DNA of 64,000 nt from Vulgatibacter incomptus (GCF_001263175.1 NZ_CP012332.1:614001-678000), one strand, 5' to 3'. Counted from the first letter of the stretch, positions 19,501 to 27,805 are shown. The notes: generated from the sequence alone by a model not told the origin. Made by a program: numbers and translations.

Positions 19501-22274
19501 GAGGCGATCGAGTAGGTGTTTCCGTTCAGCGTGCCGCCGCAGCCGGTCACGGTCAGGATCTGGTAACCGGGATCCGGGTTCACGGTGACCGTCAGCGGGT
19601 CGCCGTGCTCCGGCGTCGGGTTCGACGGCGTGAGGCTCCCGCCGCCGCCGGGAACCTGGGTGGTGACTGTGTACTGGGTGCGGCTGAACGTGGCGGTGAC
19701 GGTGCAGGCCTCGGTGACCGCAGCGGTCGTGTACGTGTTTCCGTTCAAGGTGCCGGCGCCGCAGCCGGTGACGCCGGTCAGCGTACGGCCGACGCCCGGC
19801 GTGACGGTGCAGGTGGACACGGCCCCCGGGGCGATCAGGCTGGTGCAGCTGATCGTGCCGTTGCCGCTGGCGATGCTGGACGTGATCTCGTAGGCGAAGT
19901 TCGCGTGGACGCTGGTGTTCGCACCGATCGTGAAGGTGCAGGGGTTGGTCGTCCCGGAGCAGGCGGTGCCAGACCAGCCGGTGAAGACGGTGCCCGCAGG
20001 GGCGGTCGCAGTCAGCGAGACCTGCGAGCCGTCATCGAAGGTGGCGCTCTGCGACCCGCAGCCCGCGGCGCAGGCGATGCCGGCAGGGCTGCTCGTCACG
20101 TTGCCGCTGATGCCGGCGTCCTTCGTAACGGTAAGGGTCTTCGCAGGCTTGAACGTCGCGACGACGTCATGGGGCGCCTGCACGTTCGAGATCTCGTAGC
20201 TTCCGCCGGAGACTGAAGAGAGCACGTCCGACCCGTTGTCGGTGAGCGTTCCGAGCCCGTAACCCGCGTTGGGGGTGAGGCTGCAGGTCGACGTGGCTCC
20301 CGGGGCGACGGGAGTGGTGCAAGAGATGGTTCCGTTGCCACCGGTGATGCCGCTGGTGATCACGTACGAGAAGTTCGCCTGGACCGTGGTGCCGCCGTTG
20401 ATGTTGAACACGCAGGGGTTGGTCGTGCCGGTGCACGTGCCGCCGCTCCAGCCGGTGAAGACGGTGCCCTGCGGAGCAATGGCGGTCAGGCTCACCAGGG
20501 AGCCATCGAGGTACGTGGCGGTCGCGCTGCTGCACCCTGCGCCGCAGTCGATGCCGCCCGGGCTGCTCACGACCCGGCCTCCGATGACGGCGTCCTTCGT
20601 CACGGTGAGGGCGCGCGTCGTGCCGAGGTTGATGACCGTCGCAGCGGCGTCGTTGGTCGGATCGCTGTCGGTGATGCCGGCGGGCACCGCGGCGGTCGCC
20701 GTGTAGATCAGCGAGCCCGCGCCGCTGCCGGTCCGGACGCGGGCGCTGACCGCGTAGGTCGCAGTCGCCCCGGCGGGGAGCGTGATCGTGGAGTTGATGG
20801 CTCCGGTGCCGCTCGCCGCTCCGCAGCTACCCCCCGTGGAGGCAACGCACGTCCACGAGGCGCTGGCGAGCTCCGGCGGAAGGGGCGCCTTGAGGGTGGC
20901 GTTGGTGACTGTCGCCGGACCGTCGTTCGTCACTTCGATGGTGTAGGAGACGTCGCTTCCCCAGCCCGCCGCCGCGGTGCTCGCCGTCATCTTCGTGCGC
21001 AGGTCTGCGTAGGTGACGCTGCCGGTGACGTTGGTCTTCACCAGCGGGCCGATGAGAGGGGAGAACCCGACGGCGGAGACGTCGTAGTTTCCGTGGCTGA
21101 TGAGCCCCGGAACGGCCATGGACGCGTTGGTCTTGACCGTGAGCTTGATGTCGGCGCTCGCGTTGGAGTTGAGCGCGCTCATCGTGCAGGTCACCGTTCC
21201 GGTGCTTCCGACGGCGGGCGTGGTGCAGCTCGTGCCCGGAGGAGGCGCGACCGAGACGAACGTGGTGTTGGCCGGAACGACGATCTTCACGACGGCGTTC
21301 TGAGCGAGTGCGGTAGAGCCGTTCGTGACGCGGTGGAGGTAGGTGATGTTGTCGCCGCGGTTGACCGACTGGACGGCGGTGGCGGCGACGGCGAGTCCGG
21401 GCACGGACGATCCGAATCCGTCTACGTACACTTCGCCGAAGTGGCGCTTCTGGCTGCATCCAGCTGCGATGACTTCGACCCGAACCTGGTCGCCGATGGC
21501 GAGGCCCACGGTGCCCGGCGCGACGTCGACGAGCTGCCAGTCCGTGTAGCGGACCTGGACGTTGGCGTTGGCGACGTCCTTCGCCGCTTCGACCTTCCAC
21601 GGCACGCCCGCCTGGCCCGCGAAGTTGAAGCTCTGGAACAGGACCTTGCTCTTCGTGACGTTCGTGATCGCTACGAAGAAGTACGGCTGCTGCTTGTCCG
21701 TGTGGCCGTTGTCTTCCAGCACCGGCGCTACGGCGAACCGGACGTGGATCTTCCCGTCGGCCGGGTCCACGTCCGCCGCAGTCACGTTGAAGGTCCGGTC
21801 GAGCTTGTTGATGAGCTCCTGCCCGTCGACGCGTGCCGCCTCGTTGACGACCGCCGCCCAGGAGCCGTTGAAGGGGTAGCGCAGCGAGCCCGACGCCGGC
21901 AACCCTTTCGGAAGCGCGGAGTTCGGCTGGCCCGGCGTGCCGGTTCCCTGCACGGCCTTCGTGCGGCTCACCTGGCCCGCGACCGGAGCCAGCAGGTTCA
22001 GGTCCGACACCGACGCGGGGGGAACGGTGGAGAGCCCGGCGGTCGTCGTCGAGTGGAGGGTGACGCTCCAGCCGTTGAGGTTGCCGTCTTCGAAGCCACC
22101 GTTCGGCAAGAGTGCTTGCTGGATTCGGCCCGTGGCCTCGTGCTCGTGCGACTCCTCCAGGGGTTGCGACAAACATCCCGTGACGAGGAGAAAGATTGCC
22201 GAAACTGCGACCCGAGGAGTCAATTTCAAGGTGTGGCTCCGCACGGTGGCGGGTGAGCCTGCGCTGCGCGTCAT
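13545..22274 (-). CDS. giant repeat lipoprotein fused in frame to OmpA-family protein
   Basis: A 2909-codon uninterrupted frame. In order: lipoprotein signal with lipobox LVTGC (~residues 24-34); a carbohydrate-binding-like region; two DUF11-type beta-domains (~320-580); two larger GlyGly/WSG repeats (TVFTGWSG); 15 InlB-type ~72-aa repeats (~845-1958), each with a GCGG ... DCTVTATF cysteine pair; invasin/Big-like Ig domains; and a MYXO-CTERM-like tail (FGCSSTG at Cys2408, hydrophobic helix, RRRK). At residue 2434 (ATG 14975) a second, complete secreted protein begins in the same frame: signal peptide MRRRKVGVLAS...APASA, an outer-membrane beta-barrel-like part, a Pro/Glu linker and a C-terminal OmpA domain (EGHTDDRGGRALN, NRRVEFRI) that should bind peptidoglycan. 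No clear ribosome site precedes 14975, so fusion or internal initiation are both possible. Likely surface exposed; probable role in adhesion or envelope anchoring. Confidence 0.8.
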   Translation of the reverse strand: MTRSAGSPATVRSHTLKLTPRVAVSAIFLLVTGCLSQPLEESHEHEATGRIQQALLPNGGFEDGNLNGWSVTLHSTTTAGLSTVPPASVSDLNLLAPVAGQVSRTKAVQGTGTPGQPNSALPKGLPASGSLRYPFNGSWAAVVNEAARVDGQELINKLDRTFNVTAADVDPADGKIHVRFAVAPVLEDNGHTDKQQPYFFVAITNVTKSKVLFQSFNFAGQAGVPWKVEAAKDVANANVQVRYTDWQLVDVAPGTVGLAIGDQVRVEVIAAGCSQKRHFGEVYVDGFGSSVPGLAVAATAVQSVNRGDNITYLHRVTNGSTALAQNAVVKIVVPANTTFVSVAPPPGTSCTTPAVGSTGTVTCTMSALNSNASADIKLTVKTNASMAVPGLISHGNYDVSAVGFSPLIGPLVKTNVTGSVTYADLRTKMTASTAAAGWGSDVSYTIEVTNDGPATVTNATLKAPLPPELASASWTCVASTGGSCGAASGTGAINSTITLPAGATATYAVSARVRTGSGAGSLIYTATAAVPAGITDSDPTNDAAATVINLGTTRALTVTKDAVIGGRVVSSPGGIDCGAGCSSATATYLDGSLVSLTAIAPQGTVFTGWSGGTCTGTTNPCVFNINGGTTVQANFSYVITSGITGGNGTISCTTPVAPGATSTCSLTPNAGYGLGTLTDNGSDVLSSVSGGSYEISNVQAPHDVVATFKPAKTLTVTKDAGISGNVTSSPAGIACAAGCGSQSATFDDGSQVSLTATAPAGTVFTGWSGTACSGTTNPCTFTIGANTSVHANFAYEITSSIASGNGTISCTSLIAPGAVSTCTVTPGVGRTLTGVTGCGAGTLNGNTYTTAAVTEACTVTATFSRTQYTVTTQVPGGGGSLTPSNPTPEHGDPLTVTVNPDPGYQILTVTGCGGTLNGNTYSIASITGDCTVTATFEKIPYTVTTQVVGTGTLTPANPTVLHGDTTTLTATAGTGYTLDSVTGCGGSLSGNTFTTGAVTASCTVTATFSRTQYTVTTQVPGGGGSLTPSNPTPAHGDPLTVTVNPDPGYQIQTVTGCGGTLNGNTYSIASVTGDCTVTATFEKIPYTVTTQVVGTGTLTPANPTVLHGDTTTLTATAGTGYTLDSVTGCGGSLSGNTFTTGAVTASCTVTATFSRTQYTVTTQVPGGGGSLTPSNPTPAHGDPLTVTVNPDPGYQIQTVTGCGGTLNGNTYSIASVTGDCTVTATFEKIPYTVTTQVVGTGTLTPANPTVLHGDTTTLTATAGTGYTLDSVTGCGGSLSGNTFTTGAVTASCTVTATFSRTQYTVTTQVPGGGGSLTPSNPTPEHGDPLTVTVNPDPGYQIQTVTGCGGTLNGNTYSIASVTGDCTVTATFEKIPYTVTTQVVGTGTLTPANPTVLHDDTTTLTASAGTGYTLDSVTGCGGSLSGNTFTTGAVTASCTVTATFSRTQYTVTTQVPGGGGSLTPSNPTPAHGDSLTVTVTPDPGYQIQTVTGCGGTLNGNTYSIASVTGDCTVTATFEKIPYTVTTQVVGTGTLTPANPTVLHGDTTTLTATAGTGYTLDSVTGCGGSLNGDTFTTGAITASCTVTATFSRTQYTVTTQVPGGGGSLTPSNPTPAHGDSLTVTVNPDPGYQIQTVTGCGGTLNGNTYSIASVTGDCTVTATFEKIPYTVTTQVVGTGTLTPANPTVLHGDTTTLTATAGTGYTLDSVTGCGGSLNGDTFTTGAITASCTVTATFSRTQYTVTTQVPGGGGSLTPSNPTPEHGDPLTVTVNPDPGYQIQTVTGCGGTLNGNTYSIASVTGDCTVTATFERIEYLVTTVVVGGGALTPENPSVLHGDSLTLTATAQTGYTLESVTGCGGVLTAGTFETGAITANCTVTATFTHNRYTVDIVVNGGGSATPEDPVIEHGDAASITLTADPGYRLHTVTGCGGTLSGNTYTTDAVTADCTIEATFLRFPHALLVSAREPVVNACAESILDLQLVDAFGAPVVPFPGEAVNVSLAASAGSGDPRFVGSGLEDALGEGTAEITGRMPSTGTSTVTVSLDAAEVLAVSWTSPELPGSPPSYPPTLVSFRVGPVDPAMSSVTVDGTQVFAGSGVVTVTVTPRDSCGLEIGPGHQVDLTSTDGSLTEVVDNGDGTYTSRFTSDAGMCPEDPATIDVTVDGIVLDEPLEISVLCADLDPGSPVTVLPQPGQIQACARQGEFARVAVVLLDTEGAPLPPGQPLALVEDPPFIVGGGIETSTDEETGATVYTVLVGSNRCSSAGSREVELRVADIPLSTRPLLDFACPPIPEEGVGFVATPAVVPADGETASEIRIAVMDACGNPGFGRALVLRSEGHTPVVLSAASATTADAYGTPEDGTAVLHVRSSVAGQTGIGAQIDGTWHASSADLVTFVGPEDPGYYLGGHGFGCSSTGRTGAGPESVLIWLLGPVLFLAMRRRKVGVLASLLLLLVAAPASAQSKGGFDLQQLRPATDPSRGGFVSLGAGVQEHGEFRLHALIDYANNPLVLYDSQDQRVAGAVTSLGTLHLLGSIGLWDIVEVGVDLPVVVYQAGDDMPGVAPNIVQGAGFGDIRVLPQLQFLKLHSDGLGVTFAGAAAAEFFLPTGNADGLRGGDFRVGPRLAFDATFDQGHRIGTNVGYVYRSPRDFGGLQVADTIGWSLYGETPVAERVRLTGELFGRFKGAAKQPRLDAPMEVLLGAKARVLGVDLLGATGTGFGRTYGTADWRALLAVALPFGERTKPVELPAPQAEVVPEPPAEPEPEPAPEPEPVILVAEPEPEPEPKSVQIDRERNRLEIAGSIQFVTGSATIAPESYALLDELASVLQKHSEIQQLIIEGHTDDRGGRALNLKLSRSRADSLRKYLITKGVESDRLQAEGYGPDRPIASNATAEGRAQNRRVEFRIAESVFADEG
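16860..19685. repeat. 435-bp tandem repeat array, about 6.5 copies
   Basis: Near-identical units recur at exactly 435-bp spacing; the same landmark falls at 16975, 17410, 17845, 18280, 18715, 19150 and 19585. Each unit encodes one A-type (TTQVPGGGGSLTPSNPTP) and one B-type (TTQVVGTGTLTPANPTVLHG) InlB-like repeat, 145 aa together, in the leftward giant gene. Seven A and six B modules are present. Two further diverged modules flank the array at about 16390-16855. The very low divergence between units, including at silent sites, points to recent expansion or gene conversion. Such arrays change length by slippage and are prone to assembly collapse. Confidence 0.92.
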
Positions 22275-22753
22275 GCCGAATCCCCAAATTCTGGCGGGAG
22301 GTTGTGGACTGTCGGCGCGCAGCTAGCACACTTTCGGTATGCAATGTTGACTATCTGACTCCCACACCATGGTCATGGCGCCAGGAACGAGTGGTAACGT
22401 AACGTGATATTCAGGCGCACCTGGACCCAGCGAATACGTTGCGTAACTTCGGCTTGATCCGACCCGGTGGACACCAGCTGAGAGTCGGATGCGGAGTCTG
22501 CCATCCCCCCGAAAAACTGGAGAGAAACGAGGCTGAGGATTTCGCTTCGATTCGGGTCTCGGAGGAGGCCGGGAGGTTTTATTAATCAAAATTCTAGCAG
22601 GATCGTATCGCCTACGCGTTGCGGCAGGCCGAGCAGGCGATAGCCGTGGTCCATGTAGACCTTTGTTTCATTGTGAATCGGGTCTGGATTGCGATGTGCG
22701 GGAGTGGAGAGCCGGCCTGCGGGGCTCCTGCCTGGAGGGCGTCCTGGAGTTCG
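22275..22753. other. gene-free divergent intergenic region
   Basis: About 480 bp between the giant lipoprotein gene (leftward) and the NUDIX-lactamase gene (rightward). It is richer in A/T than the surroundings, notably the stretch around 22570-22600, and must hold both promoters. An 88-codon open frame on the minus strand here has no recognisable features and is not called. No tRNA, riboswitch or repeat was seen. Confidence 0.5.
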
Positions 22754-24301
22754 ATGGTCGACGCCGTTAGGCTACGCCGCCATGAGCGCCCTCCTGGACT
22801 CCATCCGCTTCGAAGCCCGTCCCCCAAGATCCGCGACGCCTCGGCGGTGATCCTCGTGCGCCACGGCGAGCGCCCGGGCCGCGAGGTCTTCTGGGTGCGC
22901 CGGGGCGAGAGGGTGGGCTTCGGTGGCGGCTACTACGCCTTCCCCGGCGGCAAGGTGGACGCCGCGGACGCATCCACGCCGATCCTGGCCTGCCCCCAGG
23001 GAGAGGAGGGCTTCCAGGTCGCCGCGATCCGCGAGACTTTCGAGGAGGCCGGCGTTCTCCTGGCTCGGGGGACGTCCCGCCTGACCCCGGAGAGGCTCCA
23101 CGCCTTGCGCCTCGAGCTCCTCGGCGGCGCCTCCTTCGCGGCTCTCCTCGAGCGGGAGGGGCTCGTGCTGGACGCCCGCGCCCTCATCCCCGCCGGCCGC
23201 TGGATGACGCCCGACATCGCCCCGGTGCGCTTCGACACCCGCTTCTACCTGGCCTACCTGCCGGAGGGTCAGGAGGCGGTCGTGATCCCCGGCGAGCTCT
23301 CGGACGGCGGCTGGATCCGCCCGGCGGAGGCGCTGGCGCGCTGGGAGGCCGGGACGGCCCTGCTACACCCGCCCAATCACCATGCCCACGCGACCCTCGC
23401 CGGCTTCGGCCCGGAGTCGGCGATTCCCCGGCTTCGGAATCCGCCCTACGTCTGCGAGAGCCACGTGGTGAACCGCATCGAGTTCCAGCGCGGCATCCTC
23501 TACTACCCGCTGCTCACGCCCACGCTGCCGCCCGCCCGCCACACCAACTGCTACGTGGTCGGCACGGGCGAGCTCGCGGTGATCGACCCGGGAACCCCGT
23601 ATCCGGACGAGCAGGCCTGGTTCCTCGAGAGGCTCCGGGAGCTGCAGGGCGAGGGGCGCACCGTGAAGTGCATCCTCCTCACCCACTACCACGCAGACCA
23701 CACCGGCTTCGCCCAGGCGCTCTCCAGGGAGCTGGACGTGCCGGTCTGGGCGAGCCCCGCCACGGCGGAGCGGGTGCCCGGAGCGGAGGGGCGCCTGGCC
23801 GATGGACAGGTGATCTCCCTCGGCGGGCCGATGCCCATGCGCCTGCGGTGCGTTCTCACCGAGGGTCACGCCCGCGGGCACCTCTGCTTCCTCGACGAGG
23901 GGAGCGGGGCGGTGATCGCCGGCGACATGGTGGCCCAGGGCTCGTCCATCGTCCTCGACCCGCCGGAAGGGGAGCTGGGAACGTATCTGGAGTCGCTCCG
24001 GAGGCTGTTGCGGCTCCCGGCGAAGGTCCTCTATCCCGCCCACGGCTTCCCCATCCCGGACGGCGCCTCGCTCCTCGAGAGCTACCTCTCCCACCGGGAG
24101 GATCGCCTCGCCGCGATCCGCGGAGCGCTCCGTGCCGCGGAAGGCCCCGTCGCTCTTGCCGCCATCGTGGAAAGGGTCTATTCGGACACCCCGAGCTTCC
24201 TCCACCCGGTGGCGGAGCGAAGCGCCCTGGCCTCGTTGCTGGAGCTCGAGCGCCTGGGAGATGCCCGGCAGGATGCGGATGGCTGGGCCGCCACGCGCTG
24301 A
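22754..24301 (+). CDS. NUDIX hydrolase fused to metallo-beta-lactamase-fold hydrolase
   Basis: A two-domain soluble enzyme of ~515 aa. The first ~220 residues form a NUDIX domain that hydrolyses nucleoside-diphosphate-linked substrates ([14 protein letters not shown] and [14 protein letters not shown] make the Nudix box). The second half is a metallo-beta-lactamase fold ([12 protein letters not shown], metal motif [12 protein letters not shown], then TEGHARGH and YPAHGFPI). Double-domain proteins of this kind occur in Deltaproteobacteria and resemble LACTB2-like RNases in the second domain. The start is doubtful: the better N-terminus, [15 protein letters not shown] from ATG 22782, is out of frame and would join the conserved [12 protein letters not shown] if the C-run at 22821-22825 had one more base. 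Aconitase follows 19 bp downstream. Confidence 0.8.
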   Translation: MVDAVRLRRHERPPGLHPLRSPSPKIRDASAVILVRHGERPGREVFWVRRGERVGFGGGYYAFPGGKVDAADASTPILACPQGEEGFQVAAIRETFEEAGVLLARGTSRLTPERLHALRLELLGGASFAALLEREGLVLDARALIPAGRWMTPDIAPVRFDTRFYLAYLPEGQEAVVIPGELSDGGWIRPAEALARWEAGTALLHPPNHHAHATLAGFGPESAIPRLRNPPYVCESHVVNRIEFQRGILYYPLLTPTLPPARHTNCYVVGTGELAVIDPGTPYPDEQAWFLERLRELQGEGRTVKCILLTHYHADHTGFAQALSRELDVPVWASPATAERVPGAEGRLADGQVISLGGPMPMRLRCVLTEGHARGHLCFLDEGSGAVIAGDMVAQGSSIVLDPPEGELGTYLESLRRLLRLPAKVLYPAHGFPIPDGASLLESYLSHREDRLAAIRGALRAAEGPVALAAIVERVYSDTPSFLHPVAERSALASLLELERLGDARQDADGWAATR

Positions 24302-24320
24302 ACGAAAGGAACCGAAGCAC

Positions 24321-26585
24321 ATGCCCGTGATCGAGAGCACCCCGGAGCTGGTCCGCGCCGTATACGAGCGCACGCGCAAGAACCTGTCGATCGTCCGCGA
24401 GCGCCTGGGCAGGCCGCTCACCCTCGCCGAGAAGATCCTCTTCGGTCACCTGGACGACCCCAAGGGCCAGGACCTCGAGGCGGGCAAGGCCTACCTGCTG
24501 CTCCGCCCGGACCGCGTGGCGATGCAGGACGCCACCGCGCAGATGGCCCTCCTCCAGTTCATGCAGGCCGGCAAGGCGGAGGTGGCGGTGCCCTCCACCG
24601 TCCACTGCGACCACCTGATCCAGGCCCGGGTCGGCGCCCTCACCGACACGAACGTCGCCTCCACCGAGAACCGCGAGGTCTACGACTTCCTCGCCCAGGT
24701 CTCCGCCAAGTACGGCATCGGCTTCTGGAAGCCGGGATCCGGCATCATCCACCAGGTGGTGCTCGAGAACTACGCGTTCCCGGGCGGCCTGATGATCGGC
24801 ACCGACTCCCACACCCCGAACGCCGGCGGCCTCGGCATGGCGGCGGTGGGCGTGGGCGGCGCCGACGCGGTGGACGTGATGGCGGGCTTCCCCTGGGAGG
24901 TGCTCCAGCCCAAGCTCGTCGGCGTGAAGCTCACGGGTGAGCTCAACGGCTGGGCCGCGCCCAAGGACGTGATCCTCAAGCTCCTCGGCATCCTCACGGT
25001 GAAGGGCGGCACGAACCGGATCGTCGAGTACTTCGGCCCCGGCGCCCGCGCCCTCTCGTGCACCGGCAAGGCCACCATCACCAACATGGGCGCCGAGCTC
25101 GGCGCGACCACGTCGGTCTTCCCCTACGACGCGGCGATGGAGCGCTACCTCCGCGGCACCGAGCGCGCCGCGCTCGCCGAGGTCGCCGGTGAGTACCGCG
25201 ACCTCCTCGTGGCCGACGCCGAGGTCGAGGCGAACCCCGAGACGTACTTCGACGAGATCATCGAGATCGACCTCTCGACCCTCGAGCCCCACGTGGTCGG
25301 TCCCCACACCCCCGACCTCGCCCGGCCGGTCTCGGAGCTGAAGAAGGCCGCGATCGCCGAGGGCTACCCGACGAACCTCACGTCGGCCCTCATCGGCTCG
25401 TGCACCAACTCCTCCTACGAGGATCTCTCCCGCGCCGCGGCCCTCGCCGACCAGGCCTCCGCCGCCGGCATGAAGATGGCCGCCAAGCTGATGGTCTCGC
25501 CTGGCTCCGACCAGATCTTCGAGACGATCAAGCGCGACGGCCAGATGGCCTCGTTCGAGAACGCCGGCGCCACGGTGCTCGCGAACGCCTGCGGCCCCTG
25601 CATCGGGCAGTGGAAGCGCGAGGACATCCAGAAGGGCGAGAAGAACTCGATCATCACGTCGTTCAACCGGAACTTCCGCGCCCGGAACGACTCGAACCCC
25701 GAGACCTTCGCCTTCATCGCGTCGCCGGAGATCGTGCTGGCCTACGGCCTCGCCGGCCGCCTCGACTTCGATCCGCTCAGCGACGAGATCGTCCAGGGCG
25801 ACAAGAAGCTCAAGCTGAAGGCCCCGGCCAAGGCCGACGATCTGCCCTCCAAGGGCTTCGTCCGCGCCTTCGGCGGCTACCAGGCCCCCGCGAAGGACGG
25901 CGCCTCCGTCGAGGTGAAGGTCGACCCGAAGAGCGAGCGCCTCGAGCTCCTCGCCGCCTTCGTCGCGCCCAAGGCCGGCGACTTCGACGAGCTGCCGCTG
26001 CTCATCAAGACCAAGGGCAAGACCACCACCGATCACATCTCGCCCGCCGGCCCCTGGCTCCGCTTCCGCGGCCACCTCGACCGGATCTCCGACAACATGC
26101 TCACCGGCGCCATCAACGCGTTCAACGGGGACGCCGGCCAGGCCGCCAACGTCTTCACGGGTGAGAAGGGCGCCGTCCCTGCCGTGGCCCGCGACTACAA
26201 GGCCCGCGGCAAGCGGTGGATCGTCGTCGGTGACGAGAACTACGGCGAGGGCAGCTCCCGCGAGCACGCGGCGATGAGCCCGCGCTACCTCGGCGGTGCC
26301 GCCATCATCGTCCGCTCCTTCGCCCGCATCCACGAGACCAACCTCAAGAAGCAGGGCGTGCTCCCCTTCACCTTCGCCGTCGCCAGCGACTACGAGAAGG
26401 TGAAGGAGGGCGACCGCATCAGCCTCGAGGACGTGCTCGCCATCGCGCCGGGCAAGGCCGTGAACGCCGTGCTCCACCACGTCGACGGCTCGAAGGAGAC
26501 CATCGCCCTGCGCCACACGCTCAACGACGAGCAGGTGGCGTGGTTCAAGGCCGGGTCCGCCCTCAACATCCTCCAGAGCAAGTAG
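24321..26585 (+). CDS. acn: aconitate hydratase (mitochondrial-type)
   Basis: A 754-aa TCA-cycle enzyme that isomerises citrate to isocitrate through cis-aconitate using a [4Fe-4S] cluster. Cluster cysteines appear in [13 protein letters not shown] and [11 protein letters not shown]. Substrate-binding residues are in [19 protein letters not shown], and the C-terminal swivel domain carries [16 protein letters not shown]. Length and motif spacing match the mitochondrial-like aconitase group rather than the longer AcnA (IRP-like) or AcnB forms. The start at ATG 24321 ([11 protein letters not shown]) has AAAGGA upstream; earlier in-frame codons lie inside the preceding gene. A strong hairpin follows at 26597-26621. 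Confidence 0.95.
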   Translation: MPVIESTPELVRAVYERTRKNLSIVRERLGRPLTLAEKILFGHLDDPKGQDLEAGKAYLLLRPDRVAMQDATAQMALLQFMQAGKAEVAVPSTVHCDHLIQARVGALTDTNVASTENREVYDFLAQVSAKYGIGFWKPGSGIIHQVVLENYAFPGGLMIGTDSHTPNAGGLGMAAVGVGGADAVDVMAGFPWEVLQPKLVGVKLTGELNGWAAPKDVILKLLGILTVKGGTNRIVEYFGPGARALSCTGKATITNMGAELGATTSVFPYDAAMERYLRGTERAALAEVAGEYRDLLVADAEVEANPETYFDEIIEIDLSTLEPHVVGPHTPDLARPVSELKKAAIAEGYPTNLTSALIGSCTNSSYEDLSRAAALADQASAAGMKMAAKLMVSPGSDQIFETIKRDGQMASFENAGATVLANACGPCIGQWKREDIQKGEKNSIITSFNRNFRARNDSNPETFAFIASPEIVLAYGLAGRLDFDPLSDEIVQGDKKLKLKAPAKADDLPSKGFVRAFGGYQAPAKDGASVEVKVDPKSERLELLAAFVAPKAGDFDELPLLIKTKGKTTTDHISPAGPWLRFRGHLDRISDNMLTGAINAFNGDAGQAANVFTGEKGAVPAVARDYKARGKRWIVVGDENYGEGSSREHAAMSPRYLGGAAIIVRSFARIHETNLKKQGVLPFTFAVASDYEKVKEGDRISLEDVLAIAPGKAVNAVLHHVDGSKETIALRHTLNDEQVAWFKAGSALNILQSK

Positions 26586-26596
26586 GCGCATGCGCC

Positions 26597-26621
26597 GGCG
26601 CACCCGCCCGTCGGGTGCGCC
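26597..26621 (+). terminator. hairpin terminator after aconitase
   Basis: A perfect 9-bp inverted repeat, GGCGCACCC-n7-GGGTGCGCC, begins 11 bases after the aconitase stop codon and is followed by CTTGCGG. The stem is strong and well placed, although the T-tract is minimal. Confidence 0.7.
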
Positions 26622-26636
26622 TTGCGGGGTGGCCGA

Positions 26637-26873
26637 ATGCGGCGGGACGATCGCTGGCAGAACCTCGTTCACGGGTCGTTCAACCTGTGTGAACGGCTCG
26701 ATCAAGCGCGCAGGTCCGGCGAGAGCGTGGGCCTCGACGACGCGCTCGCGTATCTGTCGAGCGTCCTCGAGGTCTTTCCCGCGACGCTGGATCCTGTCGA
26801 CGACTTCGAGGGCTACGCCGTGCGCCGCATGGCGCTGGCCCTGAGGGAGGCGATCCGCGCGGAGCGCGACTGA
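26637..26873 (+). CDS. small hypothetical protein, 78 aa
   Basis: A short soluble, largely helical, charged protein (MRRDDRWQNLVHG ... RMALALREAIRAERD). No known domain was recognised, and there is no signal peptide, cysteine pair or DNA-binding motif. Codon choice (G/C in third positions) and reading direction match real genes nearby. It starts just after the aconitase terminator; ATG 26637 is chosen over 26622, which lies beside the hairpin. Function unknown; it may be a lineage-specific gene. Confidence 0.5.
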   Translation: MRRDDRWQNLVHGSFNLCERLDQARRSGESVGLDDALAYLSSVLEVFPATLDPVDDFEGYAVRRMALALREAIRAERD

Positions 26874-27030
26874 GGCACTTGGGTGGCGTCGATCGCGAGG
26901 GTGGGCCTGCGGTTCGCGCCGCGCGCCCGCCCTCGATCGTTTCGGCGAGCCGGCATCGCGACCGAGACCTCGGTCGATCGGGACGGACTCGTCTGCGGCC
27001 GGAAATTCGGGGTGAACCCCGTACCAGGCA

Positions 27031-27447
27031 CTATAGGTCGGGCTGGCCCGCGGCCTCCGGCTGGAAGAGGACTTCCACGATCTTCAGGCGCTTCAGGCGG
27101 CCACCAGGCAGCGGCCAGTCCACGGACTGGCCCACCGAGAGGCCGATGAGGGCCGCGCCGACCGGCGCGAGGATCGAGATCTTCCCCTGCTGCGGATCCG
27201 CGTCCTTCGGGTAGACGAGCGTGATCTCGCGCTCCTGACCCGTCTCCTCGTCCTGGAAGCGGACGCGGGAGTTCATGGTCACGACGTTGTCCGGGATCTT
27301 GTCCGGCGCCACGACCACGGCGCTGGCCAGCTCGGACTCGAGCGCCTCCGCGGCCTCCGCGTTTCGTACCGAAGCGGTGCCCTCGAGGAGGGCCAGGAGG
27401 CGCTTCATGTCGTGGGTGGTGACGTAGATCTTGCGCTCGGTAGGCAT
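27031..27447 (-). CDS. rnk: Rnk-like GreA/GreB-family transcription factor
   Basis: A 138-aa regulator of nucleoside diphosphate kinase (Rnk) family protein. Rnk proteins have a short N-terminal coiled coil and a C-terminal FKBP-like GreA domain, and bind RNA polymerase near the secondary channel without cleaving RNA. Here residues ~1-45 form the short coil (TTHDMKRLLALLEG, EALESELA). The GreA C-domain follows (MNSRVRFQDEETGQEREITLVYP, ISILAPVGAALIGLSVGQSVDW). Length fits Rnk (about 136 aa) rather than GreA (about 158 aa). ATG 27447 is preferred to the in-frame GTG at 27465. Confidence 0.85.
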   Translation of the reverse strand: MPTERKIYVTTHDMKRLLALLEGTASVRNAEAAEALESELASAVVVAPDKIPDNVVTMNSRVRFQDEETGQEREITLVYPKDADPQQGKISILAPVGAALIGLSVGQSVDWPLPGGRLKRLKIVEVLFQPEAAGQPDL

Positions 27448-27538
27448 GGTCCGATGGTCGGTCACCAGCCCCGCGGCGTCAAGGCATTTGCCGACAAAGG
27501 CCAGTCGATGCAGGTACTTGCCGCGCCACCCGATCGCG

Positions 27539-27760
27539 CTAATCGAAGAGCTGGTCGGCGGAATCCACTTCGGCTGCGCGATCGAGCCAGCGCCCGGCTA
27601 GCAGGGGGTCGTCATTGCCGAAAAGCCGGTCGCGCTGCTCGGCGGAGATGGTCAGGCCTCGGACCGCGAGAACGGAGATGACGCCATCGGCGAGACCTCG
27701 CGCCTCGCCGAGCGCGATGTACTTGCGCGCGAATTCGCTCTGGTACACGTAGTTTGCCAC
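27539..27760 (-). pseudogene. decayed duplicate of the Rpn-like protein C-terminus
   Basis: A 73-codon frame (GTG start) that is a diverged copy of the last ~75 residues of the neighbouring Rpn-like protein: YQSEFARKYIALGEARG is shared exactly and ISAEQRDRLFGNDDP / WLDRAAEVDSADQLFD are close matches. The nuclease-like N-terminal part is absent. It is either the remnant of a second tandem paralogue or a separately kept small partner protein. The open frame is intact, so expression cannot be excluded. Confidence 0.6.
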
Positions 27761-27773
27761 GGACGTTAGGACC

Positions 27774-27790
27774 GCTCGCCCGTGGCGAGC
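27774..27790 (-). terminator. short hairpin after the Rpn-like gene
   Basis: A perfect 7-bp stem with a 3-base loop (GCTCGCC-CGT-GGCGAGC) lies 15 bases beyond the stop of the leftward Rpn-like gene and before the duplicated fragment. A terminator is the simplest reading. Confidence 0.45.
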
Positions 27791-27805
27791 GCCTCGAGGC
27801 TCAGG

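Noticed and set aside
16860-19685. CRISPR-like or satellite array
   Set aside because: Units are 435 bp, fully coding and without spacers; they are protein-domain repeats.
16410-20216. 1268-codon open frame on the plus strand across the repeat array
   Set aside because: It is antisense to the giant lipoprotein gene. The frame stays open only because the 435-bp unit is a multiple of three and very GC-rich; the translation is Arg/Gly/Asp low-complexity without domains.
22323-22589. 88-codon minus-strand frame upstream of the giant gene
   Set aside because: No ribosome site or domain seen, composition unlike neighbouring genes; more likely leader and promoter.
23856-26705. 949-codon minus-strand frame over aconitase
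   Set aside because: Antisense to a clear aconitase with all cluster cysteines; no recognisable domains.
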